A stretch of DNA of 47,988 bases from Desulfarculus sp. (GCA_016208115.1 JACQYR010000001.1:1-47988); one strand, 5' to 3'; counted from the first letter of the stretch, positions 16,715 to 25,490 are shown. Program-made: numbers and translations. Notes: generated by a model from the letters alone, not told the origin.

Positions 16715-17539
16715 ATGCCCCAGGCTCCCTACGATCAACTGCACATCTATGAGATAAGCGGCGACGCCCGGCCAGGGGCCGCGGGCCTGGGGCCGGGCTA
16801 TCTGGGTCTGTGGCTGGAGGGCGACACTAGCTTCTTGTTCTTCGCCCAGCCGGCCGAGGAGGCCATGGCCGGGCTCCTGGTCCGCCAGCCGGGGCTCAAG
16901 CTCAGCGCCCGCCACCATCTCACCTACGAGCAGTGGCAGGGCGGCCTGGCTCTGGAGCCCCTGCTGCTGCCCGGTCTGGCGGTGCTGCCGGCCTGGAGCC
17001 GGGAGGAGCCGCCCGCCGGCAGCCTGGTGCTGCGCCTGGACCCGGGCCTGGTCTTTGGTAACGGCCTGCACCCCACCACCCGCCACTGCCTGGAACTCTT
17101 GTTGCTGCGCGCCCAGGAAGGCCCCCTGGGCCAGGTGCTGGACCTGGGCTGCGGCACCGGCATCCTGGGGCTGGCCGCCAGGCTCTTGGGCGCCGAGGCG
17201 GTGCTCCTGGCCGACCTCAACCCCCTGTGCGTCTCCACCACCCGCCGCAACGCCGAGATCAACGCCCTTGACGTGGAGGTGGCCGAGGGCCAGGCCCAGG
17301 ACTTCCTGGCGCGGCCGGCCCAGGTGGTGCTGGCCAACGTGCACATGGAGGTGCAGGAGCGCCTGCTGGCCGACCCCGGCCTCCTGGCCGGCAAGCGCGA
17401 CCTGATCTTGAGCGGGGTGATGCGCTCCCAGCGCGGCCGCCTGGAGGACCGCCTGCGCCTTCTGGGCTACGCCATCGTTCAGCGCCGCGAGGCCGAGCAG
17501 ACCTGGTTCAGCCTGTGGGCGCGCCAAGGAGGCCGCTAG
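16715..17539 (+). CDS. prmA: PrmA-like methyltransferase (ribosomal protein L11 type)
   Basis: SAM-dependent methyltransferase of 274 residues. The C-terminal domain carries the PrmA pattern DPGLVFGNGLHPTTRHCLELL, motif I VLDLGCGTGILGLAA near 143, ADLNPLCVSTTRRNAEIN (motif II) and VVLANVHMEVQERLL in place of the usual NxxxxxL motif. The N-terminal 90 residues are diverged. The family trimethylates ribosomal protein L11, but the altered post-II motif leaves room for another protein substrate. The ATG directly follows the T-run of a terminator, an unusual position that may limit expression. Confidence 0.8.
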   Translation: MPQAPYDQLHIYEISGDARPGAAGLGPGYLGLWLEGDTSFLFFAQPAEEAMAGLLVRQPGLKLSARHHLTYEQWQGGLALEPLLLPGLAVLPAWSREEPPAGSLVLRLDPGLVFGNGLHPTTRHCLELLLLRAQEGPLGQVLDLGCGTGILGLAARLLGAEAVLLADLNPLCVSTTRRNAEINALDVEVAEGQAQDFLARPAQVVLANVHMEVQERLLADPGLLAGKRDLILSGVMRSQRGRLEDRLRLLGYAIVQRREAEQTWFSLWARQGGR

Positions 17540-17602
17540 CTGCCCAGAAGCTATTTGGTTAAGCTTTACCATATAATATGCGCGGTAAACCCCTGGGCCG
17601 TG

Positions 17603-17631
17603 TTGACAAGCCCCCTCCGGCATGATAAATG
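17603..17631 (+). promoter_or_regulatory. Probable promoter of the ilv-leu operon
   Basis: TTGACA (17603-17608) with a 17-base spacer to TAAATG (17626-17631), giving a start near 17638, just before the first leader peptide. The -35 is perfect, the -10 weak. A perfect TATAAT at 17572-17577 lies further upstream without a good -35. Confidence 0.55.
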
Positions 17632-17664
17632 TCTGACATGAAGTTTTTCATGGAGATCGGGGCC

Positions 17665-17796
17665 ATGCACCCTGCCCAGCCCAAAAACACCGCCAGTCCA
17701 TGCCAGCGCTCCCGCGTGCTATCCGGCCTGTCCGTAGCGCGCCCGGGCTACTCCGTGGTAGTAGCCCGGGGCATCCTGATTAGCCTGCCCCTATAA
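17665..17796 (+). CDS. Leader peptide 1 of the ilv-leu operon (43 aa)
   Basis: A short frame starting at ATG 17665 with GGAG nine bases upstream. Its last 13 residues read VVVARGILISLPL: three consecutive Val codons, then Ile, Leu, Ile, Leu and Leu, the pattern of attenuation leader peptides such as IvbL and IlvL. The Val codons fall in the loop and 3' arm of the hairpin at 17742-17770. In-frame ATGs at 17638 and 17650 are possible but lack a ribosome-binding site. It is unlikely to have a function as a protein; its translation is the signal. Confidence 0.65.
   Translation: MHPAQPKNTASPCQRSRVLSGLSVARPGYSVVVARGILISLPL
17742..17770 (+). promoter_or_regulatory. 11-bp perfect hairpin inside leader peptide 1
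   Basis: CCCGGGCTACT, loop ccgtggt, AGTAGCCCGGG. It is positioned over the Val-Val-Val codons of leader peptide 1, so a ribosome stalled for valine would cover or melt it. It has no T-run and could act as a pause or competing hairpin. Confidence 0.65.
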
Positions 17797-17802
17797 GGGG
17801 CC
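17776..17802 (+). repeat. Leader module repeat, copy 1, with stop codon in hairpin loop
   Basis: CTGATTAGCCTGCCCC, then TA, then TAAGGGGCC, matching 18072-18098 except for two bases. The end forms GCCCC-TATAA-GGGGC with the leader peptide's TAA stop inside the loop. It encodes LISLPL and stop. Confidence 0.75.
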
Positions 17803-17936
17803 GCAAACCGCCGCACAACCCAAGTTTTCACAATTAGGCCCGATGATTTTATTTTCGGGTAGTTTCAGGTCCCCAGAGCCCATCGGGCGAGCCGTGAAGG
17901 TAGCCAGGGGGACCCAAAGAGCAGGAGGAAACCGCC

Positions 17937-18092
17937 ATGGAACCCAGGACCCAGCAGCACAGGCCCACGCGAGCTAGTAAAGCGCCAGCCCCCCAAGCCC
18001 CTGCCGCCGCCCCCTTCGCCCTGCCCCTGGCCTTCTCCTGCCTGGTATGCCTATCCCTGCTGGTAAGCCTGCTGATTAGCCTGCCCCGCTAA
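17937..18092 (+). CDS. Leader peptide 2 of the ilv-leu operon (51 aa)
   Basis: A short frame with a strong AGGAGG nine bases before ATG 17937. Its C-terminal part LAFSCLVCLSLLVSLLISL is packed with Leu, Val and Ile (12 of the last 23 residues), ending LPR and stop. The sequence could also be a single membrane span, but the shared ending with leader peptide 1 and the position upstream of ilvD make a regulatory leader more likely. The N-terminal half is Ala/Pro/Gln-rich and probably unimportant. Confidence 0.68.
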   Translation: MEPRTQQHRPTRASKAPAPQAPAAAPFALPLAFSCLVCLSLLVSLLISLPR

Positions 18093-18098
18093 GGGGCC
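18072..18098 (+). repeat. Leader module repeat, copy 2, with stop codon in hairpin loop
   Basis: Second copy of the 27-bp module: 25 of 27 bases identical to 17776-17802. It forms GCCCC-GCTAA-GGGGC, again with the TAA stop in the loop. The hairpin arms are conserved while the two loop bases before the stop differ, which suggests selection on the structure and stop position. Confidence 0.75.
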
Positions 18099-18273
18099 CA
18101 AGCCGAACCAAAACCAGTTTTTAGCACGCGCGGCCCCAGGCCTTTAACACGGCCCGCGGCACCGCCCAGCCACCCAGGACGCCACGGCGTCTAGACCGCG
18201 CGCCCGCCCCCACTGGCCTTGGCCAGAGGGCCAGGCAGGGGTCAGCGGCCCGAAATAGAGAAGGACGACAGGC

Positions 18274-19962
18274 ATGAACCTGCCCAGCGATACCATCAAA
18301 AGCGGCCTGATGCGCGCCCCCCAACGCTCCCTGCTGCGGGCCACCGGTCTGGGTGCCGAGGACATCAAGCGCCCCTTCATCGGCGTGGCCAACTCCTGGA
18401 CCGAGGTGGTGCCCGGCCACGTACACCTGGACCGCCTGGCGAGAGCGGTCAAGCGCGGGGTGCGCGAGGCCGGCGGCCAGCCCTTCGAGTTCCACACCAT
18501 GGCCATCTGCGACGGCCTGGCCATGGGGCACGCCGGCATGCACGCCTCCCTGCCCAGCCGCGAAGTGGTGGCCGACACCGTGGAGCTGATGACCCTGGCC
18601 CACGGCTTCGATGCCCTGGTGCTCATCGCCTCCTGCGACAAGATCGTGCCCGGCATGCTCATGGCGGCGGCCCGCCTGGACCGGCCGGCCATCATGGTCA
18701 CTGGCGGCCCCATGCTGGCCGGCGACCACCACGGTCAGGTGGTGGACCTCATCACCGTCTTCGAGGCCGTGGCCAAGGTCAAGGCCGGCCAGATGAGCCC
18801 CGAGGAACTGGAGGAGCTGGAGGGAAAAGCCTGCCCCGGGGCCGGCAGTTGCGCGGGCATGTTCACGGCCAACACCATGGCCTGCGTCACCGAGGCGCTG
18901 GGCATGAGCCTGCCCGGCTGCGCCGCCGCCCTGGCCGAGGAGGGCGACAAGGACGAGATCGCCTACTCTAGCGGCCTCAAGATCATGGAGCTTCTGTCCA
19001 AGGGCCTGCGCCCTTCGGCCATCTTGAGCGCCCGGTCCCTTGAGAACGCCTGCCGGGTGGACCTGGCCCTGGGCGGCTCCACCAACACCGCCCTGCACCT
19101 GCCGGCCATCGCCCACGCGGCGGGCGTGGACTTCGGCCTCAAGGACTTCGACCGCCTGGCCCGCGCTACCCCCCATTTGGTCTGCATGAGCCCAGCCGGC
19201 CCCATGCGCATGCAGCATCTCCAGCGGGCCGGCGGCGTGGGCGCGGTGATGAAGCGCCTGGAGGAGAGCCTGCACCTGGAGGCCCTCACCGTGACCGGCG
19301 GACCCCTGGCCAGCTACCTGCCCAGCCAGGTGCGCGACGTGGAGCACCAGGGCCAGCCGGTGATCCGCACCTTGGACGACCCCGTGCACGCCGAGGGCGG
19401 CATCGCGGTGCTCATGGGCAATCTGGCGCCCCAGGGCGCGGTGGTCAAGCAGACCGCCGTGGCCGAGGGCCTGCTCCAGCACCAGGGGCCGGCCCGGGTC
19501 TTTGATAGCGAGGAGGCGGCGGTGGAGGCCGTGAACCAGGGCCTGGTGCGGCCCGGCGAGGTGCTGGTGGTGCGCTACGAGGGACCGGCCGGCGGGCCGG
19601 GCATGCGCGAGATGCTGGCCTTGACCAGCCTCATCAGCGGCGGAGACCTGGACGGCAAGGTGGCGCTGGTCACCGATGGGCGCTTCTCGGGTGGCAGCCG
19701 GGGCGCGGCCATCGGCCATGTCTCGCCAGAGGCGGCGGCCGGCGGGCCTCTGGCCTTGGTGCGAGACGGCGACCCCATCGCCATGGACATACCCGGCCGC
19801 CGCCTGGAGCTTCTGGTGGACGAGGGCGAACTGGCCCGGCGCCGCGACGCTTGGCGGCCGCCGGCCCCCAAGTTCACCAGGGGACCCCTGGCCCGCTACG
19901 CGGCCCTGGTGACCAGCGCCGCCAGCGGGGCCGTGCTCCGGGACGGCTGCCGGGATAAATAG
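18274..19962 (+). CDS. ilvD: Dihydroxy-acid dehydratase IlvD
   Basis: Third step of valine/isoleucine synthesis: dehydrates 2,3-dihydroxy-3-methyl acids to 2-keto acids using an Fe-S cluster and Mg2+. At 562 residues it has the normal length. Cluster and metal motifs: AICDGLAMGHAGM (Asp80), IASCDKIVPGM (Cys121) and KACPGAGSCAGMFTANTM (Cys193). Near residue 47 it reads VPGHVHL like E. coli IlvD rather than the PCN form with an extra cysteine, so the oxygen-labile E. coli-like type is likely, fitting an anaerobe. DGRFSGG appears near the C-terminus. AAGGA precedes ATG 18274. It heads the operon behind the tandem leader; ilvB follows after 49 bases. Confidence 0.97.
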   Translation: MNLPSDTIKSGLMRAPQRSLLRATGLGAEDIKRPFIGVANSWTEVVPGHVHLDRLARAVKRGVREAGGQPFEFHTMAICDGLAMGHAGMHASLPSREVVADTVELMTLAHGFDALVLIASCDKIVPGMLMAAARLDRPAIMVTGGPMLAGDHHGQVVDLITVFEAVAKVKAGQMSPEELEELEGKACPGAGSCAGMFTANTMACVTEALGMSLPGCAAALAEEGDKDEIAYSSGLKIMELLSKGLRPSAILSARSLENACRVDLALGGSTNTALHLPAIAHAAGVDFGLKDFDRLARATPHLVCMSPAGPMRMQHLQRAGGVGAVMKRLEESLHLEALTVTGGPLASYLPSQVRDVEHQGQPVIRTLDDPVHAEGGIAVLMGNLAPQGAVVKQTAVAEGLLQHQGPARVFDSEEAAVEAVNQGLVRPGEVLVVRYEGPAGGPGMREMLALTSLISGGDLDGKVALVTDGRFSGGSRGAAIGHVSPEAAAGGPLALVRDGDPIAMDIPGRRLELLVDEGELARRRDAWRPPAPKFTRGPLARYAALVTSAASGAVLRDGCRDK

Positions 19963-20011
19963 ACAACCATGGCGCCGCCTGCTTCCGGGCGGGCCTGACG
20001 GAGAAGACAAG

Positions 20012-21763
20012 ATGAAGAACCATAGCCAGCGCAACCACCACCCGGCCCCCCGCCCCCGCCACAGCGGGGCCGACGCGGTCATCGCCAGCCTGCACGCCCA
20101 AGGCGTGGAGGTGATCTTCGGCATGGTGGGCGGCCAGATCATGCCCGTCTACGACGCCCTGCACCGCGACGGCAAGCTTCGGCACATCATCGTGGGACAC
20201 GAGCAGGGCGGCGCCCACATGGCCGAGGGCTTTGCCCGGGCCACCGGCAAGGCCGGGGTGGTCATGACCACCAGCGGCCCCGGGGCCACCAACCTGGTCA
20301 CCGGCCTGGCCGACGCCATGATGGACAGCACCCCGGTGGTGGCCATCACCGGCCAGGTGCCCAGCCACCTGTTGGGCAACGACGACTTCCAGGAAGCCGA
20401 CATGCGCGGCATCACCATGCCCATCACCAAACACAACTACCAACTCACCAGCCCCGACCAGGTGGCCCCGGTCTTTGCCGAGGCCTTCCACATCGCCGTG
20501 AGCGGCCGCCCCGGGCCGGTCTTGATTGACCTGCCCAAGGACGTCACCGTGGCCCAGACCGACATGGCCCCCGCCCACGGCCCCCGCCTGGCCGGCGGCC
20601 GGGGGGCGGTGGTCAAGGGCCACCCCATGCAGATAGAGCGGGCCTTGCAGCTCATCAAGAACTGCCGCCAGCCGGTGATCCTGGCCGGCGGCGGGGTGAT
20701 CCATGCCGAGGCCAGCGCCGAGTTGAAGGCCCTGGCCGAGTACCTGGACATCCCCGTGACCAGCACCCTCATGGGCCTGGGCAACTTCCCCGGCGACCAC
20801 CCTTTGAGCCTGGGCATGCCCGGCATGCACGGCACCGGCTACGCCAACCTGGCCCTGTACAACAGCGACGTGCTCATCTGCCTGGGCTGCCGCCTGGACG
20901 ACCGGGTCACCGGTCAGTTGGAGAGCTTCGCGCCCAATGCCAAGCTGGTGCACATTGACGTGGACGCCAGCGAGATCAGCAAGTGCCTGCCGGCGGCGGT
21001 GCCCATCGTGGGCGACGCCAAACCGGTGCTGGCCGCCCTGCTGGCCGGGGCCCAGGCCTGGGAGTCGCGCCCCGACTTCGCCGCCTGGCACAAGGTCATG
21101 GCCACCTGGCGGCACAAGTACCCCATGGGCTTTCGCCAGAAAGACGGGGTCATCCTGCCCCAGCAGGCCGTGCAGGAGATCGCCGCCCTCATGGGCGAGG
21201 AGGATATCGTGGTCACCGGCGTGGGCCAGCACCAGATGTTCACCGCCCAGTACTACACCTTCCGCCGGCCGCGCACCCTCATCACCAGCGGCGGCCTGGG
21301 TACCATGGGCTTCGGCCTGCCGGCGGCCATCGGTGCCAAGGTGGCCCGGCCCGAGCGCAGGGTGGTGTGCATTGACGGCGACGGGTCCTTTTTGATGAAC
21401 GTGCAGGAGCTGTGCACGGCGGTGCGCTACCGCATCCCCGTGGTGGTGGCGGTGCTCAAGAACTACAACCTGGGCATGGTGCGCCAGTGGCAGCACATGT
21501 TCTTCGAACAGCGCCATTCCCAGTCCAACTTGGCCTGCCCGCCCTACGACCAGGTGGCAAAAGCCTTCGGCGCCCTGGGCCGGCGGGTGGAGCGCCCCGA
21601 GGAGCTGGCGGGCAGCCTGCGCTGGGCCTTCGAGGCCGCCGAGGCCCAGCAATTACCCGTGGTGCTGGATATCATGGTGGACCCCGAGGAGGCGGTGCTG
21701 CCCATGGTGCCCGCCGGCGAGCCCAACATAAACTTCATACCCTGCCGGGTGGAGGAGCGCTGA
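20012..21763 (+). CDS. ilvB: Acetolactate synthase large (catalytic) subunit
   Basis: Condenses two pyruvates, or pyruvate with 2-ketobutyrate, using ThDP, Mg2+ and FAD. The 583-residue protein has the catalytic Glu in GHEQGGAHMAEG (Glu64), the FAD-linked TSGPGATNLVTG, GNDDFQEADM, and the ThDP-binding GDGSFLMNVQEL ... NYNLGMVRQWQHMFF. The N-terminal 18 residues are His/Pro/Arg-rich and not conserved. GGAGAAG precedes ATG 20012. Its TGA overlaps the ilvN ATG (TGATG at 21761), coupling synthesis of the two subunits. Confidence 0.97.
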   Translation: MKNHSQRNHHPAPRPRHSGADAVIASLHAQGVEVIFGMVGGQIMPVYDALHRDGKLRHIIVGHEQGGAHMAEGFARATGKAGVVMTTSGPGATNLVTGLADAMMDSTPVVAITGQVPSHLLGNDDFQEADMRGITMPITKHNYQLTSPDQVAPVFAEAFHIAVSGRPGPVLIDLPKDVTVAQTDMAPAHGPRLAGGRGAVVKGHPMQIERALQLIKNCRQPVILAGGGVIHAEASAELKALAEYLDIPVTSTLMGLGNFPGDHPLSLGMPGMHGTGYANLALYNSDVLICLGCRLDDRVTGQLESFAPNAKLVHIDVDASEISKCLPAAVPIVGDAKPVLAALLAGAQAWESRPDFAAWHKVMATWRHKYPMGFRQKDGVILPQQAVQEIAALMGEEDIVVTGVGQHQMFTAQYYTFRRPRTLITSGGLGTMGFGLPAAIGAKVARPERRVVCIDGDGSFLMNVQELCTAVRYRIPVVVAVLKNYNLGMVRQWQHMFFEQRHSQSNLACPPYDQVAKAFGALGRRVERPEELAGSLRWAFEAAEAQQLPVVLDIMVDPEEAVLPMVPAGEPNINFIPCRVEER

Positions 21764-22344
21764 TGGAACGCCTTAACCCCATGGCCGTGCTGGTGCGCAA
21801 CGAGCCCGGCGTGCTGGCCCGGGTGGCCGGGCTCTTGGCCCGGCGGGGCTTCAACATCCACAGCCTGGCCGTGGGCGAGACCGAGAGCCCCGACGTCTCG
21901 CGCATGAGCATCGTGGTCAGCGGCGATGGCGCGGTGCGCGAGCAGGCCATCAAGCAACTGCGCCGCCTGGTGGACGTCATCCGCGTCACCGACCTCACCG
22001 GGCGGCCCCACGTGGAGCGCGGCCTGGCGCTCATCAAGGTGGCGGCGCCCAGCGAGCGGCGCAGCGCCATCATCGAGCTGGCCAACATCTTCCGGGCGGC
22101 CATCACCCACGTGGACCCGGGCAGCATGATCGTGGAGGTGAGCGGCAACCGCAACAAGATAGAGGCCATGATTGACATGATGCGCCCCTTCGGCATTCTG
22201 GAGATGGTGCGCACCGGTCAGATCGTCATGGCCCGGGGCCAGGCCGCGCTGCGCGTGGCCGGCCAGTCCGTGCCCTTGGCCGGCGACGAGCCCGAGCCCG
22301 GCCAGGACCAAGAGACCAACGATAACGGCATTCAATACAACTAA
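21763..22344 (+). CDS. ilvN: Acetolactate synthase small (regulatory) subunit
   Basis: A 193-residue regulatory subunit that activates IlvB and confers valine feedback inhibition. The N-terminal ACT domain (MAVLVRNEPGVLARVAGLLARRGFNI... SLAVGETE...SRMSIVV) is the valine-binding part; the C-terminal domain contains VDVIRVTDLT, ALIKVAAPSERRSAIIELANIFRA and the GNRNKIEAMIDMMRPFGI ending typical of IlvH/IlvN. A charged tail of about 25 residues follows. The start overlaps the ilvB stop. ilvC begins 12-15 bases downstream. Confidence 0.95.
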   Translation: MERLNPMAVLVRNEPGVLARVAGLLARRGFNIHSLAVGETESPDVSRMSIVVSGDGAVREQAIKQLRRLVDVIRVTDLTGRPHVERGLALIKVAAPSERRSAIIELANIFRAAITHVDPGSMIVEVSGNRNKIEAMIDMMRPFGILEMVRTGQIVMARGQAALRVAGQSVPLAGDEPEPGQDQETNDNGIQYN

Positions 22345-22359
22345 TCACGGAGATGGATG

Positions 22360-23273
22360 ATGAGCGCCACGGTTTACTACGAGAAAGACGCCGACCTTAG
22401 CCAACTGCAAGGCAAGAAGATATGCGTCATCGGCTATGGCAGCCAGGGACGCGCCCACGCCCTTAACATGCACGACAGCGGCCTGACCGTCACCGTGGCC
22501 GTGCGCCCGGGCGGCAAGAGCGCTTTAGCAGCCCAGGCCGACGGCCTGCCCACCCAGCCGATGGACCAGGCGGTCAAGGACGCCGACCTCATCGCCTTCC
22601 TGCTGCCCGACCCGGTGCAGCCGGCGGTGTACCGCCAGTACGTGGAGCCCCTGTGCCGCCCGGGCCTGACGCTGCTCTTTGCCCACGGCTTCAACGTGCA
22701 CTACAACCAGATCGTGCCCCCGCCCGAGGTGGACGTCATCATGGTGGCCCCCAAGGGGCCTGGCAAGCTGGTGCGCGACCTCTACGCCGCCGGCCAGGGC
22801 GTGCCCTGCCTGGTGGCCGTGGAGCAGGACGCCTCTGGCCAGGCCCTGAAGAACGGCCTGGCCTATGCCCTGGCCATCGGCGGGGCGCGGGCCGGCGTCA
22901 TCGAGAGACCGGCTTCGAGATCCTGGTGGAGGCGGGCTACTCCCCGGAGATGGCCTACTTCGAGTGCGTCAACGAGCTGAAGCTCATCATTGACCTGATC
23001 TACCAGGGCGGACTCAGGCACATGCGCCACTACATCAGCGACACCGCCAAGTGGGGCGACATCACCTGCGGCCCCAAGGTCATTGACGAGCACGTGCGCG
23101 CTAACATGAAGAAGCTGCTCGACGACATCCAGACCGGCGTCTTCGCCCGCGAGTGGGTCTTGGAGAACCAGGCCAACCGCCCCGTGTACCGCGCCCTGCT
23201 CAAGCGCGAGGCCGAGCACCCCGTGGAGGAAGTGGGCGAGCGCCTGCGCTTCATGATGAAGTGGCTGGGCTAG
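22360..23273 (+). pseudogene. ilvC: Ketol-acid reductoisomerase IlvC, disrupted by an internal deletion near 22905
   Basis: Second common step of Val/Ile/Leu synthesis (NADPH- and Mg2+-dependent). The first frame is normal class I IlvC through [13 protein letters not shown] (Rossmann site), [25 protein letters not shown] and [11 protein letters not shown] (about residue 182). The next codons jump out of frame. The correct C-terminus resumes in another frame at [20 protein letters not shown] and runs to 23273. The stretch of about 26-28 residues expected between them, with the DLFGEQ Mg2+-binding Asp/Glu and the VLCGG motif, is absent (a deletion of 3n+1 bases). As written the enzyme cannot be active. 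Assembly error is a serious alternative because the operon is otherwise intact. Confidence 0.88.
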
Positions 23274-23291
23274 CCTGGCCGCCAACCTATA

Positions 23292-23330
23292 CCCATCCAG
23301 GACCGGCCGCCGGGCCGGGTCCTGGATGGG
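23292..23330 (+). terminator. 13-bp perfect inverted repeat between ilvC and leuC
   Basis: CCCATCCAGGACC and GGTCCTGGATGGG enclose a further GC-rich inverted core. There is no T-run, so it may be a processing or partial-termination hairpin separating the ilv and leu parts of the operon. Confidence 0.5.
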
Positions 23331-23449
23331 CGCTCCCAGCCGGTACGAAGCCGTGATGGCCCCAGGCGCCCATGGCGCGCATGCCTGCTTTTGGATAGAC
23401 TACTTGAATGCGTGGCCATGGGCCCCATCACAAGGAGAACGCCCCCAGC

Positions 23450-24847
23450 ATGCCAACCTTGCTCGATAAAATCTGGCAGTCCCACCTGGTGCGCCAGTCG
23501 CCGGGCCAGCCGGACCTGCTCTTTGCCGACCGCCATCTGCTGCACGAGGTCACCTCGCCCCAGGCCTTCGAGGGCCTGCGTGTCAAGGGCCGTGGGGTGC
23601 GCCGGCCCGATCTGTCCTACGCCGTGGTGGACCACGTGGTGCCCACCAGCGGCCGCGAACTGCCCTGGGCCGACCAGGTGGCCTGGACCCAGCTCCAGGC
23701 CCTGCGCGCCAACTGCCGGGAGCACGGCATCATGCTCCTGGATATCAGCGACCCGCGCCAGGGGGTGATCCACGTGTGCATGCCCGAGCTGGGCCTGACC
23801 CTGCCGGGCAACACCGTTTTCTGCGGCGACAGCCACACCACCACCCACGGGGCCTTCGGTGCCTTGGCCTTTGGCATCGGCACCAGCGAGGTGGAGCACG
23901 TGCTGGCCACCCAGACCCTGCCCCAGGCCAAGCCGCGCACCCTGGCCGTGCGCCTGGAGGGCCAGCTCCCGCCGGGCGTGTCGGCCAAGGATCTGATCCT
24001 CTACGTCATCGGCCAACTGGGCGTGGCCGGCGGCACGGGCCACGTCATCGAGTACCTGGGGAGCGCCGTGCGCGAGCTGTCCATGGAGGGCCGCCTGACC
24101 CTGTGCAACATGGCCGTGGAGTGCGGGGCGCGCGGCGGCCTGGTGGCCCCGGACGAGACCACCTTCGCCTTTTTGCGCGGCCGGCCTTTCGCTCCCCAGG
24201 GCGCGGACTTTGAGCAGGCCATGGCCCATTGGCGCACGCTCTACAGCGACGAGGGCGCGCGCTACGACCGCCAGGTGAGCCTGGACATAAGCGGCCTGCA
24301 ACCCCAGGTCACCTGGGGCACCCACCCCGGCCAGGTGATGGAGATCGCGGGACGGGTGCCGACGCCGGATTCCTTCCGCGACCCCGACGCGGTCAAGGCC
24401 GCCCAGCGCGCCTTGGATTACATGGGACTGAAGCCCGGCCAGTCCCTGGGCGACGCGGCCGTGGACGTGGTCTTCATCGGTTCCTGCACCAACGGCCGCC
24501 TGGAGGATTTGCAGGCCGCCGCGGCGCTGCTGAAGGGCCGCCGGGTAGCCCCGGGGGTGCGCGTGCTGGTGGTGCCCGGCTCGGGCCAGGTCAAGGCCCA
24601 GGCCGAGGCCCTGGGCCTGGCCGAGGTCTTCATGGCCGCTGGGTGTGAGTGGCGCGAACCGGGTTGCAGCATGTGCCTGGGCATGAACCCCGACACCCTC
24701 TCACCCGGACAACGCTCGGCCTCCACCAGCAACCGCAACTTCGAGGACCGCCAGGGACGCGGCGGCCGCACCCACCTGTGCTCGCCGGCCACGGCCGCCG
24801 CCGCCGCCCTGGCGGGGCGTTTCGTGGACCCGCGCCAATATATGTAG
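23450..24847 (+). CDS. leuC: 3-isopropylmalate dehydratase large subunit
   Basis: Aconitase-family subunit isomerising 2- to 3-isopropylmalate with a 4Fe-4S cluster. It has 465 residues, the usual length. Motifs: [43 protein letters not shown], the cluster ligands in [13 protein letters not shown] and [10 protein letters not shown], and [15 protein letters not shown] 23450 (MPTLLDKIW) is preferred, with AAGGAG 13 bases upstream; the frame also opens at 23408. leuD follows eight bases later. Confidence 0.96.
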   Translation: MPTLLDKIWQSHLVRQSPGQPDLLFADRHLLHEVTSPQAFEGLRVKGRGVRRPDLSYAVVDHVVPTSGRELPWADQVAWTQLQALRANCREHGIMLLDISDPRQGVIHVCMPELGLTLPGNTVFCGDSHTTTHGAFGALAFGIGTSEVEHVLATQTLPQAKPRTLAVRLEGQLPPGVSAKDLILYVIGQLGVAGGTGHVIEYLGSAVRELSMEGRLTLCNMAVECGARGGLVAPDETTFAFLRGRPFAPQGADFEQAMAHWRTLYSDEGARYDRQVSLDISGLQPQVTWGTHPGQVMEIAGRVPTPDSFRDPDAVKAAQRALDYMGLKPGQSLGDAAVDVVFIGSCTNGRLEDLQAAAALLKGRRVAPGVRVLVVPGSGQVKAQAEALGLAEVFMAAGCEWREPGCSMCLGMNPDTLSPGQRSASTSNRNFEDRQGRGGRTHLCSPATAAAAALAGRFVDPRQYM

Positions 24848-24855
24848 GAGCAGCC

Positions 24856-25479
24856 ATGCAGAAATTCACCACCTTCACGGGCCTGGCCGCACCCCTGGAC
24901 CGGGCCAACGTGGACACCGACCAGATTCTGCCCAAGCAATTCCTCACCCGCGTGGAGCGCAGCGGCTGGGGCCAGTTCGCCTTCTACAACTGGCGCCACC
25001 GCCCCGACGGCTCGCCCGACCCCGGCTTCGTGCTCAACCAGGCGCGCTATCGGGGCGCCTCCATCCTGCTGGCCCGCGAGAACTTCGGCTGCGGCAGTAG
25101 CCGCGAGCACGCGCCCTGGGCCTTGCTGGACTTCGGCTTCCGGGTGGTGATCGCGCCCAGCTTCGCCGTGATCTTCAGGAACAACTGCTTCCAGAACGGC
25201 TTGCTGCCCATCGAACTGGAGCCCCAGATGCAAGACGAGTGGTTCCGGCGGGTGCAGGCCAAAGAAGGTTATGTCATCCAGGTGAACCTGCGGGACCAGG
25301 TGCTCACCGGCATAGATGGCTTTGCCTGCCAGTTCGGCATTGACCCCTTCCGCAAGCGCTGCCTATTGGAGGGCCTGGACGACATCGGGCTGACCCTGCA
25401 AGACGAGGCGGCCATCCAGACCCACGAGCAAACCCACCGCCAGCCCTGGCAGGCCGCCGTGGCCGGCGTAACCAAATAA
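24856..25479 (+). CDS. leuD: 3-isopropylmalate dehydratase small subunit
   Basis: Partner of LeuC completing the isomerase. The 207-residue, swivel-domain protein shows [55 protein letters not shown] and [11 protein letters not shown]. It begins at ATG 24856 after TAGGAG, where the leuC stop contributes to the ribosome-binding site; a longer open frame to 24649 lies inside leuC and is not used. leuB follows 11 bases after the stop. Confidence 0.96.
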   Translation: MQKFTTFTGLAAPLDRANVDTDQILPKQFLTRVERSGWGQFAFYNWRHRPDGSPDPGFVLNQARYRGASILLARENFGCGSSREHAPWALLDFGFRVVIAPSFAVIFRNNCFQNGLLPIELEPQMQDEWFRRVQAKEGYVIQVNLRDQVLTGIDGFACQFGIDPFRKRCLLEGLDDIGLTLQDEAAIQTHEQTHRQPWQAAVAGVTK

Positions 25480-25490
25480 GGATGAACAGC

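Larger units (their letters stand above)
17638..18273 (+). promoter_or_regulatory. ilv-leu operon leader with tandem attenuator-like modules
   Basis: About 630 bp of untranslated leader between the likely promoter and ilvD. It holds two short reading frames rich in Leu, Val and Ile, each ending in nearly the same 27-bp sequence with a hairpin around its stop codon, plus a long hairpin in the first and a T-run (GTTTTTAG, 18118-18125) after the second. CTGGT (18060-18064) can pair with ACCAG immediately before that T-run. Classical ilv operons are controlled by ribosome stalling at such codons. Two consecutive modules are unusual. No T-box, cobalamin or ykkC consensus was recognised. Confidence 0.65.

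Noticed and set aside
17797..17936. Possible riboswitch between the two leader peptides (GGTCCCC...GGGGACC closing a multi-stem region)
   Set aside because: I compared it with cobalamin, T-box and ykkC consensus elements and found no match in conserved bases; kept only as part of the leader.
19874..21652. Long minus-strand frame opposite ilvB
   Set aside because: Low-complexity His/Gly/Ala-rich translation mirroring a confirmed gene; no start site or domain.
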